From positions 65,915 to 129,914 of the forward strand of contig CAJUFX010000003.1 in NCBI GenBank assembly GCA_910586395.1: DNA of 64,000 nucleotides. The letters are read 5' to 3'. Numbering within the stretch: position 1 is the stretch's first letter; the number at the start of each line of letters is the position of its first letter. Both the position numbers and the translations under genes were made by a program. The notes beneath the pieces are model-generated. The model ran no database searches. It was given only the letters and a program-made list of their open reading frames with translations, and was not told the origin of the DNA. This document shows, one piece after another, positions 8,595 through 17,287 of the stretch. Origin of the DNA: an uncultured Bacteroidales bacterium. GTDB lineage: Bacteria; Bacteroidota; Bacteroidia; Bacteroidales; P3.

Positions 8595-10802
8595 ATGAGC
8601 TGGAATTTCTCCGCCTCTCCTTGGTACTTGTTACTGTTTGCCGGCATGGCTTTAGGCTGTGCCGGCTTTTTGTATTGGCACCGGCGCTCGCGCGTCGATT
8701 TCCCTTTAGGCGTGCGGTGGGTCTTGTTCGCCTTGCGCTTTCTGACAGTCTTCGGCCTGCTTTGCCTGCTTTTGTCGCCCGTGTGGCGGCGTCAAAGGCC
8801 GGAGCGGGAGCCGCCGCTTTGCCTGTTGGCGATCGACGCTTCGGCTTCCATGCGGGGCGTTTGGGGCGATTCGGCGGCACGGGCGGAGGCGTTGGCGGCG
8901 GTGGCCGATGAATTGCCGTCGGCGGCCGGCCGGCAGGCCGAAAGCCGATGGTATGCGTTCGGTACGCATACACGCCGTTTGTGGCCGGCGGATGGGCGCG
9001 GCCAAAAGCCGGATGCGGCGGCTAGCGGCGGCTTGGCCGAAGCCGTGGCTTGCGCCGATGTCTATACCGATTTTTCCGAAGCCCTCTCGTCCGTTTCCCG
9101 TCTGTTTGAAAGCCGTAACGGGGCGGTTGTTTTGCTGAGCGACGGCCGCAACAACCACGGTGTGGAACTTTCGGCGGTGGCGGGTGCCTTGGCCGCGCCG
9201 GTCTTTGGCATTTGCGTGGGCGATACGGCGGTTTGCGACGATTGGTATATCGCGCGTTGGGAGCAGAACGCCTATGCGTACCGCGGTTCGGACTTTCCGG
9301 TCAAGGTGTATGTGGGCTACCGGTCTGCGGCGAGCGAGGCGGCCACGGTCGGAGAGGACGCCGTTTCGGCTTCGGTTTTAGCTGCCGCCCGGCCAGTTTT
9401 GGAAATACGGCAGGGCGCGCGTCTGTTGTGTCGGGAAGCGGTCGATGCGGTTGTGCTGACCGACGGACTTGACGTTTATCTACCGGCGGTGGATACGGGT
9501 TTTCAGTTGTATGACATGAGGTTGCTCGTGGCGCAGGCCGACTGCCATGCCGAAAACAACCGCCGGACTTTCGGCATACAGGTTTTGCAAGAAAAGACGG
9601 TCGTGCGCTTGCTGACTTCCGAAACCCATCCGGATGTGGGCGCGATACGCCGTGCGTTGGCAGGCGACGGACGGCATGAACTGACGGTACATCCGTTTGA
9701 GCCCACTTTGCCGGACAGCCTTTCGGCCGACCTGTGGGTGCTTTACGGTTGTCCGACCGCGGCCGACGGCCGCCGACCTTCTACGATGCAGGCTTTGCAA
9801 CGGCTTGTGCGTGAAAAGCCGGTCTGGTTTATTTGGACGCCGCAGACTTCGCCGGAGGCCTTCAACCGTTTGCAGACGGGCCTGAACATGCCGCTTCAGC
9901 CTGTTTTTGCCGAGACGGGCGCGGCCTATCGGCCGGCATTCCGTTATTTCGGTCTGGAGACATCGGCCATGGTCGGCGGCTTGCCGCCCTTGTATGCGCC
10001 GCTCGGCCTGTCGGCCGGGGCAGGCGCCGTGTTGTTGTATCAGCGGTTGGGACCATTGGAAACGACTTCGCCGCTCTGGTGGTTCAATCTGCAAGGCGGT
10101 CGCCGTGTCGGCGTTCTGGCGGGGCAGGGGCTGTGGCGGTGGCGGTTGTGGGAACGGACCGAGACCGGCGACGCCCGTTTGACCGATGCCTTGATCCGGC
10201 GCAGTGTCCGCCTGCTCTCCCTTAAAGAAGACGCGGGGCGCTTGCAGGTGCAGGCCGAACCGTGTTACAGTAGCGGTCAAGCGGTGGCGATGCAGGCGAG
10301 GCTGTACGACCCGAGTGGTTGGACGGTGCGGGACGCCGACGTGCAGGCTGAACTGCGCGACAGCGGCGGACAGGTCTATCGGCTGGCGTTTGTACCCGCC
10401 GGCGATGGCTATCAACTCTCGGCCGGTTTTTTGCCGGCGGGGCCTTATACGTATGCCGTTTCGGCCGTGTATGGCGACCGCACCGAGCGGCGTCAAGGCT
10501 TCTTCCGCGTGGGGGAGGCCTCGGTCGAGCGGACTGATTTGCCGGCCGATTGGGACGGCATGCGCCGTATAGCCGCCCGCTACGGCGGCGAGGCTTATCA
10601 TTGGGACGGCCGTGACCGCGGGCGGCTGCGCGCCATCGCGCGCCAAATCGGCCGGCAACTGGCGGATCATCCGGCCATGCAGCCGCAGACGCGCTTGCGT
10701 ACCGAAAGCCGGCCGCTCAATCAAAGTGTAGGGTGGATGTTGGGGCTTTTAATTCTGATGGGCGCGGAATATGCGTTGCGCCGTCGTTATCGGGCAGTCT
10801 GA
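8595..10802 (+). CDS. Membrane-anchored VWA-domain protein
   Basis: The 735-residue protein has two N-terminal membrane helices (about residues 12-28 and 42-62), then a von Willebrand factor A-like domain with a DASAS metal-site motif at D81 and a LSDGRNNHG strand. A long beta-rich periplasmic part follows, and one C-terminal helix ends in RRRYRAV. This resembles Bacteroidota BatA-like or glutamine-amidotransferase-like membrane proteins of unproven function. It starts ten bases after fabG and faces the convergent rseC gene. Only the VWA fold and topology are supported. Confidence 0.75.
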   Translation: MSWNFSASPWYLLLFAGMALGCAGFLYWHRRSRVDFPLGVRWVLFALRFLTVFGLLCLLLSPVWRRQRPEREPPLCLLAIDASASMRGVWGDSAARAEALAAVADELPSAAGRQAESRWYAFGTHTRRLWPADGRGQKPDAAASGGLAEAVACADVYTDFSEALSSVSRLFESRNGAVVLLSDGRNNHGVELSAVAGALAAPVFGICVGDTAVCDDWYIARWEQNAYAYRGSDFPVKVYVGYRSAASEAATVGEDAVSASVLAAARPVLEIRQGARLLCREAVDAVVLTDGLDVYLPAVDTGFQLYDMRLLVAQADCHAENNRRTFGIQVLQEKTVVRLLTSETHPDVGAIRRALAGDGRHELTVHPFEPTLPDSLSADLWVLYGCPTAADGRRPSTMQALQRLVREKPVWFIWTPQTSPEAFNRLQTGLNMPLQPVFAETGAAYRPAFRYFGLETSAMVGGLPPLYAPLGLSAGAGAVLLYQRLGPLETTSPLWWFNLQGGRRVGVLAGQGLWRWRLWERTETGDARLTDALIRRSVRLLSLKEDAGRLQVQAEPCYSSGQAVAMQARLYDPSGWTVRDADVQAELRDSGGQVYRLAFVPAGDGYQLSAGFLPAGPYTYAVSAVYGDRTERRQGFFRVGEASVERTDLPADWDGMRRIAARYGGEAYHWDGRDRGRLRAIARQIGRQLADHPAMQPQTRLRTESRPLNQSVGWMLGLLILMGAEYALRRRYRAV

Positions 10803-10844
10803 CGGCCTGTGGGTAAAATTCGCTTTTGGTATTGTCTGTCCGCC

Positions 10845-11261
10845 TTAGTCCGTATGGCGGATGCCGTAGCGCAACCTGCGGCTCAGCCGTTTCCTTAGAA
10901 AGGCTAAAATGATGAAATAGAGTGCAACGCCGCCCAAGGCCGCCCCGCCTGTCAGCAGTTCGTTCTGCGTAAAGTACGACAGCCCGAACATCAGGCCGAC
11001 CAAGCAGAAGAAAGGCAATACGTAGGCCCAAAAAACGGCCTTGAAGCCGGTTCGCTCGCTGATGACCAAAACGGCTTTTTCGCCGGCCGCATAGTGTTCT
11101 CCGGCCGGGTAACCTACCGTCCATTCCTTGTCTTGGCTTTCCTGCATGGCGCAGGCCTTGCGGGCCGCGCAACCGGCGCAGGCGCTTTGCGAAACGAGGC
11201 GAACGCGTACCGAATGTTGTTGCGGATCAACCGATAGAATGCTGACTTCGTGTTCAATCAT
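10845..11261 (-). CDS. rseC: RseC/SoxR-reducing-system family protein
   Basis: The 138-residue product has the RseC pattern: an N-terminal beta domain with C-x2-C-x5-C (CAGCAARKAC), followed by two membrane helices (AVFWAYVLPFFCLVGLMFG and GALGGVALYFIILAFL). RseC-type proteins usually lie next to the rnf genes, which encode a ferredoxin:NAD oxidoreductase. No rnf gene is in sight here. It converges with the VWA gene and lies downstream of the TrmH-type gene on the same strand. Confidence 0.85.
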   Translation of the reverse strand: MIEHEVSILSVDPQQHSVRVRLVSQSACAGCAARKACAMQESQDKEWTVGYPAGEHYAAGEKAVLVISERTGFKAVFWAYVLPFFCLVGLMFGLSYFTQNELLTGGAALGGVALYFIILAFLRKRLSRRLRYGIRHTD

Positions 11262-11306
11262 AAGGCTTGTCGGCTTATGGATTCATGATTGGCTTTAGGG
11301 CCGGCC

Positions 11307-12092
11307 TTACGCGGGCAAGTTTGAACGGGCCGGCAGGTCGGGATGTTGGAAATAAGGTTTGAGCAGGTCTTCACCGAGGCGGAGCGCCCCCGCCATCCAT
11401 TGTACGAGGATGCGGCGGTAAACCTTTGGCTTCAACGGCATGCGTTCCGGATACCGTTTGGTCATTTCGGCGCGCAGGTAGTGCATGCAGAGGGCGGCCG
11501 CCACCGAAATGTTGAAACTCTGCGTAAATCCGTACATCGGGATGTAGGTGCGGACATCGGCCGCCTCTATGGCTTCCCGGCTCAGACCGGTCAATTCGGT
11601 GCCGAACGCCATCGCGACGGGCTTGGACAGGTCGAGTTCCTGTATCGGTACGGCGTCTTCCGTCCAGCAGGTGGCCGCGATGCGGTAACCCCGGCGTCTC
11701 AACCGGGCGTATTGCGCCAACGTATTGTTGCCTATGCAAGTATCTTCGGCCGGCGCATAGTGGAGGTCAAGCCATTTGTCCGCTCCCATGACCACCTGCG
11801 GCGAAACTTCGTAGCGATGGTCTTTTTCCACGATATGAACCGATTGCAGGCCAAGTGCTTCGGCGGTTCGCAAAACCGCGCTCGCGTTCTGTGGCTGATA
11901 GACGTTTTCGATGAGCAGGGTCAATGCCTGTGTGCGTTGCGCCAGTACCTGTTCCATCTTTTGGAAACGTTCGTCCGTGATATGCGGTCTCAGCCGTGCC
12001 ATGACTTCTTCCTGCAGGGCATCGGGTGCCTGTTCCAGCCTCAACAGAAAGTCGGCGAGGGGCGTGAGGTGGTCTTCTCTGAATACAGCCAT
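11307..12092 (-). CDS. TrmH/SpoU-family RNA 2'-O-methyltransferase
   Basis: The 261-residue SPOUT methyltransferase shows the three conserved motifs: NASAVLRTAEALG, FGTELTGLSREA and FNISVAAALCMHYLR. These form the knotted SAM-binding site and dimer interface. The N-terminal helical segment (LADFLLRLEQAPDALQEEVMARLRP) resembles TrmH, which makes Gm18 in tRNA, but the exact target cannot be read from sequence. MAVFRED at 12092 is the chosen start; an earlier in-frame ATG at 12146 would add 18 residues through the terminator hairpin. Confidence 0.88.
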   Translation of the reverse strand: MAVFREDHLTPLADFLLRLEQAPDALQEEVMARLRPHITDERFQKMEQVLAQRTQALTLLIENVYQPQNASAVLRTAEALGLQSVHIVEKDHRYEVSPQVVMGADKWLDLHYAPAEDTCIGNNTLAQYARLRRRGYRIAATCWTEDAVPIQELDLSKPVAMAFGTELTGLSREAIEAADVRTYIPMYGFTQSFNISVAAALCMHYLRAEMTKRYPERMPLKPKVYRRILVQWMAGALRLGEDLLKPYFQHPDLPARSNLPA

Positions 12093-12145
12093 AGCGATGT
12101 GTGTGTCAAACGATGGATAAAATATGACGGATAAACAAATAAACA

Positions 12146-12175
12146 AAAAGGAGACGCCTTATAGCGCCTCCTTTT
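12146..12175 (-). terminator. Hairpin terminator after the HU gene
   Basis: AAAAGGAGACGC (12146-12157) pairs with GCGCCTCCTTTT (12164-12175) around a CTTATA loop, with one A/C mismatch. It has A/T runs on both sides and so can end transcripts in either direction. It sits 88 bases beyond the HU stop codon and upstream of the TrmH-type gene. Confidence 0.75.
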
Positions 12176-12192
12176 CCGTAAACAGCGTGCTA

Positions 12193-12242
12193 CTTATTGA
12201 AAACTAACTTCGTCCCTTTTCAAGGCACCTCTTTTCAATAAG
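12193..12242. repeat. 11-bp inverted repeat downstream of HU
   Basis: CTTATTGAAAA (12193-12203) and TTTTCAATAAG (12232-12242) are perfect inverted repeats with a 28-base spacer. They lie in the 3' untranslated region of the HU transcript, ahead of the terminator. The spacer holds the 14-mer CTTTTCAAGGCACC, which also occurs at 51198-51211 beside the nuoA/nuoB hairpin. Confidence 0.6.
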
Positions 12243-12263
12243 CGCGACGCCTCGTTTGCTTTA

Positions 12264-12536
12264 CTACTTTACGTGTTTCGTCAAACCGGCGCCAGCCTTG
12301 AATTTGATTACTTTCTTGGCAGCGATTTTGATTTCTTTGCCGGTACGCGGGTTGCGGCCTTTGCGGGCGGCTCTTTTGCTGACGCTGAAAGAACCGAAAC
12401 CGATCAAAGAGATACGGTCGCCTTTTTTGAGGGCATCGGCCAAAGTAGCGGTAAAAGCATCCAAAGCTTTCTTGCTGTCGGCTTTCGACAGGTTGGCTTT
12501 AGCAGCCATCGCGTCGATCAATTCTGCTTTGTTCAT
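12264..12536 (-). CDS. hup: HU-family DNA-binding protein
   Basis: The 90-residue histone-like protein starts MNKAELIDAMAAKANLSKAD and contains the HU beta-arm signature GFGSFSVSKRAARKGRNP followed by KKVIKFKAG. HU bends and compacts DNA as a dimer. The MNKAEL start at 12536 gives the usual HU length; the open frame upstream is non-coding leader. A Bacteroidota promoter lies just upstream and a strong terminator downstream, so it is a single-gene unit. Confidence 0.96.
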   Translation of the reverse strand: MNKAELIDAMAAKANLSKADSKKALDAFTATLADALKKGDRISLIGFGSFSVSKRAARKGRNPRTGKEIKIAAKKVIKFKAGAGLTKHVK

Positions 12537-12598
12537 AGTTGAAAAAATTATAAGGTTGATAATGATTTTTAAAAGTGTCTGTTTCAACACTCACAATG

Positions 12599-12629
12599 CA
12601 AAGGTACAAATGATTTTGTTATAAACAAG
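12599..12629 (-). promoter_or_regulatory. Promoter of the HU gene
   Basis: On the minus strand CTTG (12629-12626) and TACCTTTG (12606-12599) are 19 bases apart, close to TTTG-n19-TAnnTTTG. Transcription should start near 12593, giving a leader of about 57 bases before the HU start codon. Confidence 0.65.
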
Positions 12630-12674
12630 TGGGTTTGGGGCATTGCAAAGGCTTGGTATGCAATTCAGAGCGGT

Positions 12675-13715
12675 TTATTCGACCGGTAAAAAGAACGAGC
12701 CGGCTTCCGGGAAACAAAACCCTCTTAAAAACGCTTCTATTGTAAGTGTTTTTTTTCCAGGTATTTGCAACTTCGTTATTGAGATGCTTTCGCCTGCTCC
12801 ACACACAATATTCAGAAAATGACGGCCGTCTGTAACAAAATGTCCTTGTTGATAAGTTGTTAGTAAATTATGCCTTTTCATGGCGTCTTTTCTTGCTTCA
12901 AATATCTTAAATGGTATTGAAATGCCCTTTTCCGGGTCGGAAAACCACGCGATGGCCGCCGGATAGGGGCTGAGCGCGCGGATTTGCAACAGCAGTCGGT
13001 CGGCCGGCAACCGCCAGTCGAGATAGCAGTCCCGTTTGAAGATTTTGGGGGCGACGGGCAGGGCGGTTGCGGCTTCTGTCGGGTTATCCGGCATTTCGGT
13101 CTGCGCCCGTCCGTTCAGACGGCCTTCCAATAACCCTTTGGCCGTCGCTACAACCATGGGACCGCCGGCCGTCATGAGTTTATCGTGCAGGCTGCCGGCG
13201 TTGTCGTCCGGCGTGATGGGCATGCGTTCCTGCATCAGGATCGCCCCCGTATCCATGTGCTCGTCCAGCAGAAACGTCGTGATGCCGGTTTCGGTCTCGC
13301 CGTTCCAGATGGCCCGTTGGATGGGGGCGGCGCCGCGGTAGCGCGGCAGGAGCGAGGCGTGCAGGTTGAAGGTGCCGAGCGGCGGCATGTTCCAAACCTC
13401 TTTCGGCAACATGCGGAAAGCCACGACAATAAACAAATCGGCCTCAAACGCCGCCAGCGCCGTCAAAAAATCGGGATCTTTGAGTTTGGCCGGTTGCAAT
13501 ACGGGCAGACCTTGCGCTTCGGCATAGGTCTTGACCGGAGAGGCCTGTACTTTTTGGCCGCGTCCCACGGGCTTGTCCGGCACTGTAACGACGGCACAGA
13601 CCGGTAAGCCCGCCTCGCAGAGCGATTGCAGGCAGTAACAGGCGAATTCGGGGGTGCCCATGAAGACGATGCGGGGAGAAACGGCTTGGGCCGTCTTATC
13701 GGTATCGGATATCAT
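12675..13715 (-). CDS. fmt: Methionyl-tRNA formyltransferase
   Basis: Fmt formylates initiator Met-tRNA using 10-formyl-tetrahydrofolate. The 346-residue protein has the IVFMGTPEFA N-terminus, the folate-binding loop NLHASLLPRYRGAAPI with the catalytic Asn/His, and DTGAILMQ, followed by the C-terminal OB-like tRNA-binding domain. It is 20-30 residues longer than many Fmt proteins, with additions at both ends. MISDTDK at 13715 was chosen as start; an upstream ATG at 13769 would run into the inverted repeat. Confidence 0.95.
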   Translation of the reverse strand: MISDTDKTAQAVSPRIVFMGTPEFACYCLQSLCEAGLPVCAVVTVPDKPVGRGQKVQASPVKTYAEAQGLPVLQPAKLKDPDFLTALAAFEADLFIVVAFRMLPKEVWNMPPLGTFNLHASLLPRYRGAAPIQRAIWNGETETGITTFLLDEHMDTGAILMQERMPITPDDNAGSLHDKLMTAGGPMVVATAKGLLEGRLNGRAQTEMPDNPTEAATALPVAPKIFKRDCYLDWRLPADRLLLQIRALSPYPAAIAWFSDPEKGISIPFKIFEARKDAMKRHNLLTTYQQGHFVTDGRHFLNIVCGAGESISITKLQIPGKKTLTIEAFLRGFCFPEAGSFFLPVE

Positions 13716-13742
13716 ATTATAAGGTATATGCAGGCGTATATG

Positions 13743-13778
13743 AATTAGCGACTGTCGCATGCGCGGCAATCGCTAATT
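13743..13778. repeat. Inverted repeat between ribH and fmt
   Basis: AATTAGCGA (13743-13751) and TCGCTAATT (13770-13778) form a perfect 9-bp stem around an 18-base loop with its own GCATGC core. It lies between two minus-strand genes, 28 bases before fmt. It could be a weak terminator of the TPR-ribH transcript or an operator; there is no clear T-run. Confidence 0.5.
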
Positions 13779-13849
13779 GGAATTGATCCGGAATGAGGTT
13801 CGGGCGGTTGGAACCAATCCGCTTCATGCCGGGTTTGGCAACGAACGGA

Positions 13850-14347
13850 TCAGGCTTTCAAGTCATCGGCCTGGCCGAAAAAGGCCGCCATTTTGATGGC
13901 GGTAACGGCCGCTTCCACGCCTTTGTTACCCAACGCGCCGCCGGAGCGGGCTTCGGCCTGCGCCTGGTTTTGCGTGGTCAGTACGCCGAAAATGGCCGGA
14001 ACTTTGTATTGTATGCCGACTTGGGTCAGGCCGTTGGCTACGGCCTCGCAGATGAAATCGAAATGCCGTGTCTCGCCTTGGATGACGCAGCCCAGACAGA
14101 TAATGGCGTCGAACCGTTCCGTATCCGCGAGTTTTCCCGCGGCCGAAGACAATTCGAAACTGCCGGGTACATGGAACACCTCTATGGCCTTCGCACCGTG
14201 TTTCTCCAACGTCTTGATGCAACCCGACGCCAAAGCGGACGTAATCGCCGTATTCCATTCGGAAACGACGATGGCGAAGCGGTAAGCGGTTGCCGACGGA
14301 ACGGTGTCGGGATCGTAAATCGAGAGCGGATGGAGCGCGGTGGCCAT
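13850..14347 (-). CDS. ribH: 6,7-dimethyl-8-ribityllumazine synthase
   Basis: RibH condenses 5-amino-6-ribitylaminouracil with 3,4-dihydroxy-2-butanone-4-phosphate in riboflavin synthesis. The 165-residue protein shows FAIVVSEWN, VPGSFELSSAAGKLA, CLGCVIQGETRHFDF and FGVLTTQNQAQAEARSGG, which are the substrate-binding signatures of the family. It follows the TPR gene by 21 bases and is probably co-transcribed with it. Confidence 0.96.
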   Translation of the reverse strand: MATALHPLSIYDPDTVPSATAYRFAIVVSEWNTAITSALASGCIKTLEKHGAKAIEVFHVPGSFELSSAAGKLADTERFDAIICLGCVIQGETRHFDFICEAVANGLTQVGIQYKVPAIFGVLTTQNQAQAEARSGGALGNKGVEAAVTAIKMAAFFGQADDLKA

Positions 14348-14368
14348 GTTGCAATGCCGGTTTAACGA

Positions 14369-15055
14369 TTAACGTGCGTTCATGCGGGCTTCCGCACGGG
14401 CGATGTATTTGTCGCATTCGGCGGCTTCCTGCGATTGCGGGAAGTCGGTGCGCAACGATTCGTAATAGGTCAGCGCCTGTTTGTAGTCGCCGAGTTTTTC
14501 ACAGACGAACGCGGCCCGGAGCATCGCCATGGGCGTGGTCTGGGCGTTGCGGTATTTGGCGGCCGCCTGTTTGTAATATTTGAGCGCGTCGGCATCCTGA
14601 CCCAGTTCCAGATAGGCGTCGCCTATGGCCTGTTTGGACAATGTGTACAGAATCGGGTCTTTCTTGGCGTTGAATTTCTTGAGATAGGTGATGGCTTCTT
14701 CGAACTGGCCGCCGCGCAGATAGGCCATGCCGGCATAATAGCGGGCCACATTGGCCGTCGGGGTCATGCCGTATTGGTCGATGATGTCGAGCAAGCCAAG
14801 GTGCGTGCCGTTGCCGTTCAGCGCCGCCTGCAACGAGTCGGCTTCAAAATAGCGTTCGGCATGGAAGATTTCGGCCGCCGCTTCTTTCTGTTTGGGTTCC
14901 ACATATAAATAGCGTACGGCGAAATAACCGCCCACCAATACGACGATTGCAATCAAGAGATATAAGAACAACTTTTGGTTCTTTTCAAAAAACATTTCCG
15001 TCTTGGAGAGGACGTTCTCGACGCCTTCCACGGGATTCTTTTCTTCGTTAGCCAT
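14369..15055 (-). CDS. TPR-repeat membrane protein (YfgM-like)
   Basis: The 228-residue protein has a short cytoplasmic N-terminus (MANEEKNPVEGVENV), one membrane helix (LFLYLLIAIVVLVGGYFAV) and a periplasmic array of tetratricopeptide repeats (for example TPTANVARYYAGMAYLRGG and DPILYTLSKQAIGDAYLELG). This layout matches the YfgM/tetratricopeptide family that sits near ribH in many Bacteroidota; related proteins assist Sec-translocon chaperones. MANEEK at 15055 is the start, 19 bases downstream of the promoter. Confidence 0.8.
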   Translation of the reverse strand: MANEEKNPVEGVENVLSKTEMFFEKNQKLFLYLLIAIVVLVGGYFAVRYLYVEPKQKEAAAEIFHAERYFEADSLQAALNGNGTHLGLLDIIDQYGMTPTANVARYYAGMAYLRGGQFEEAITYLKKFNAKKDPILYTLSKQAIGDAYLELGQDADALKYYKQAAAKYRNAQTTPMAMLRAAFVCEKLGDYKQALTYYESLRTDFPQSQEAAECDKYIARAEARMNAR

Positions 15056-15074
15056 AGCCTTAAAAATTAAAGCG

Positions 15075-15106
15075 CAAAGGTAGTGAAAGGAGAGCGAAAA
15101 AACAAA
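15075..15106 (-). promoter_or_regulatory. Promoter of the TPR-ribH unit
   Basis: On the minus strand TTTG (15106-15103) and TACCTTTG (15082-15075) are 20 bases apart, an exact match to the Bacteroidota promoter consensus. Confidence 0.75.
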
Positions 15107-15118
15107 CGGCATGTTCAA

Positions 15119-15470
15119 AGGAAACGTTGGGGCGAAGCCCTACCATGCGAAGACGTAACAAACGCAAAATTTATTTTGCAGATTGTTACGTTGCGTAGGT
15201 TTATATCGCGAACGGAGTGAGCGAACAACGTTTCCGACGAAAAGAATCGTTGGCTTTTTCCGAAAGTCAGTGCGAGCCGAACGCCATGAAGTTTACTTCA
15301 ATGGCTGAGGCGATGCCTGACTTGATTTGCGGCGTAGCTGCAAATAACCGCATCCTGCCTTCACGAGCGGCTTCGCCGCGAGTAAAGGCAGTGACAACGA
15401 CCAACAATGTAAAGGTAGCAATCCGAAAACGCGTGTACGAAGCGTGTAAGAAAAATTGTGTAAATTTGAA
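15119..15470. repeat. Non-coding block of structured repeats, ahead of ubiB
   Basis: This gap holds no convincing gene. It carries several imperfect hairpins: a GTTACG-rich arm pair at about 15150-15200; GCGAACGGAGTGAGCGAAC near 15210; the 23-base hairpin GCCATGAAG-TTTA-CTTCAATGGC at 15284-15306; and a 27-base element at 15359-15385 with core GCGGCTTCGCCGC. Close relatives of three of these occur, reverse-complemented, in the gaps at 20.86-20.91 kb and 39.26-39.28 kb. A TAAATTTG box at 15461-15468 may serve as the ubiB promoter -7 element. Confidence 0.65.
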
Positions 15471-15517
15471 CCGCCTAATAAATAGTTTTTGTTTAAGCAT
15501 AAGATTGATAGGTTGCT

Positions 15518-17170
15518 ATGAAGATCCTGCATGTTTATACGAATTATTTGGAGTTTTGCCGTTCGTTGCAGATTCTGCGCATATTGTTGAAACACGGCAT
15601 CAAGGAATGGTTTTACAAGACGGCTTGGGGCAAACGGCGGATCCGCCGGCACCCCAAGGCGCAGCGGGAGGCCAAGACGACGCCTGAACGTTTGCGCGCC
15701 ACCATTGAGGATTTGGGGCCTACGTTCGTGAAATTCGGGCAGATTCTGGCCGACCGGCCCGATGTGCTTTCCGAACGTTTCCGTAAGGAACTCAAACATC
15801 TGCAGTCGAATGTCTTTCCGATGGACGACAGGGAGGCGATCAAACTTATCGAAAACGAACTGAACGCGCCGGTTTCGTCCGTCTTTTCGGATTTCGATCC
15901 GCACTGCCTCGCTTCGGCCTCCATCGGCCAGGTCTATCAAGGTACGCTCAAGGACGGGCAGTCGGTCATCGTCAAGATCCAACGTCCCCATATCGCCGAT
16001 AAAATCAAGCTGGACATTTATTTGTTGCGTTTTTTGGCCCGGCAGTTCGTCAAGGCTTATCCGGAATTCGCCTACATGGACATCAGCGGTTTCGTGGACG
16101 AGTTTTCGGAGCAGATTACGTTGGAACTGGATTATTACAACGAGGCCGAGAACATGTTGCGGTTCGGCCGCATGTTCGCCGGCGACCCGACCGTGCATAT
16201 TCCCAAGGTCTATACGCAGTACACGACCAAACGGATTATCGTCATGGAAAAGGTGCAGGGCATCGCGCCGGACCGGGTGGCGGAACTGCGCGCGGCTGGC
16301 GCCGATTTGCATCAGGTGGCCGTGAATGGCGCCAACGCCCTGCTCAAGATGATATTGGAGGCGGGTTTCTTCCATGCCGACCCGCATCCGGGCAATATCT
16401 TCATTGAGGAAGGCAACGTGGTGTGTTTCATCGATTTCGGCATGACGGGCGTGTTGCGTCCCAAGGAGATGAACTTCATCGCCGATTTCTGCCTGAGTTT
16501 CGTGCGTAAGAATCCGCGCGCCATGTGCAAGGCCTTGCTAAACGTCTGTGGCATGGCTCATTATGCGGACTGTGATGAATTGGAGTTCGAACTGGACACG
16601 CTGATGAAGCGGGCGGGCGACTTGCCGCTGGATCAGGTCAATTTCGCGGGCCTCATGCAGTCGAGCATCAACGTCATGGTCAAACATCAGTTGAAAGTGC
16701 CGTCCGACATGTTTACGCTGGCCAAAGCCTTGCTCACGTTGCAGAAATTCGCGGGCGACCTCGATCCGGACATCGCGCTCCTGCCGATCGTCATGCCGTA
16801 TGCGAAGAAACTTGTCGGACATCGGTTCGACCCGCTCAAATTGGCGACGGGCGCGGTGGAGACGGTGATGGACTATCGGGATCTGGTCAGGGGATTGCCC
16901 GGGCAGGTCAGCGAGATATTGGACAAATTGAAGGAGGGCAAGATCCGGCACGAAATAGACATCGAGGATTTGGGGCCGGTGAACCGCAACATCCGGCAGG
17001 TGGGGTACCGCATTGTGTCGGCCGTGCTGTTGGTGGGGCTGTTCATCGGGGCGATTCTGATCATGATCTATCTGCCCGATCTGGCTTACGGCGAATGGCT
17101 GCTTTGGATATCGCTGCTGTTGATTTTCTGGTCGTTGTTCGGCAGTTTTTTCCGAAAAATCAGAAAGTGA
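15518..17170 (+). CDS. UbiB/ABC1-family atypical kinase
   Basis: The 550-residue protein has the UbiB (AarF/ADCK) hallmarks: the KFGQILADRPDVL inhibitory motif, the Ala-rich nucleotide loop ASASIGQVY, VIVKIQRP with the conserved Lys, HADPHPGN, and DFGMTG. Two membrane helices close the C-terminus (AVLLVGLFIGAILIMIYL and WLLWISLLLIFWSLFGSFF). UbiB proteins support isoprenoid-quinone (here probably menaquinone) synthesis or distribution and have ATPase activity. It stands alone on the + strand after a hairpin-rich gap. Confidence 0.9.
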   Translation: MKILHVYTNYLEFCRSLQILRILLKHGIKEWFYKTAWGKRRIRRHPKAQREAKTTPERLRATIEDLGPTFVKFGQILADRPDVLSERFRKELKHLQSNVFPMDDREAIKLIENELNAPVSSVFSDFDPHCLASASIGQVYQGTLKDGQSVIVKIQRPHIADKIKLDIYLLRFLARQFVKAYPEFAYMDISGFVDEFSEQITLELDYYNEAENMLRFGRMFAGDPTVHIPKVYTQYTTKRIIVMEKVQGIAPDRVAELRAAGADLHQVAVNGANALLKMILEAGFFHADPHPGNIFIEEGNVVCFIDFGMTGVLRPKEMNFIADFCLSFVRKNPRAMCKALLNVCGMAHYADCDELEFELDTLMKRAGDLPLDQVNFAGLMQSSINVMVKHQLKVPSDMFTLAKALLTLQKFAGDLDPDIALLPIVMPYAKKLVGHRFDPLKLATGAVETVMDYRDLVRGLPGQVSEILDKLKEGKIRHEIDIEDLGPVNRNIRQVGYRIVSAVLLVGLFIGAILIMIYLPDLAYGEWLLWISLLLIFWSLFGSFFRKIRK

Positions 17171-17287
17171 GCGCCTGGTCTCGCTTGTAAATGCGGGGCG
17201 CGTGTCGTGGCGGGGGGCGGGGCACACCTATAGACGTAAGGATACGCTGAAGGGGGGTACCCCCATTGAATAAAAAAGGAGGGCATT

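Noticed and set aside
17253-17264. GGGGGTACCCCC palindrome as an operator or terminator of ubiB
   Set aside because: It is a single short palindrome with no T-run and no second copy, so a function cannot be supported.
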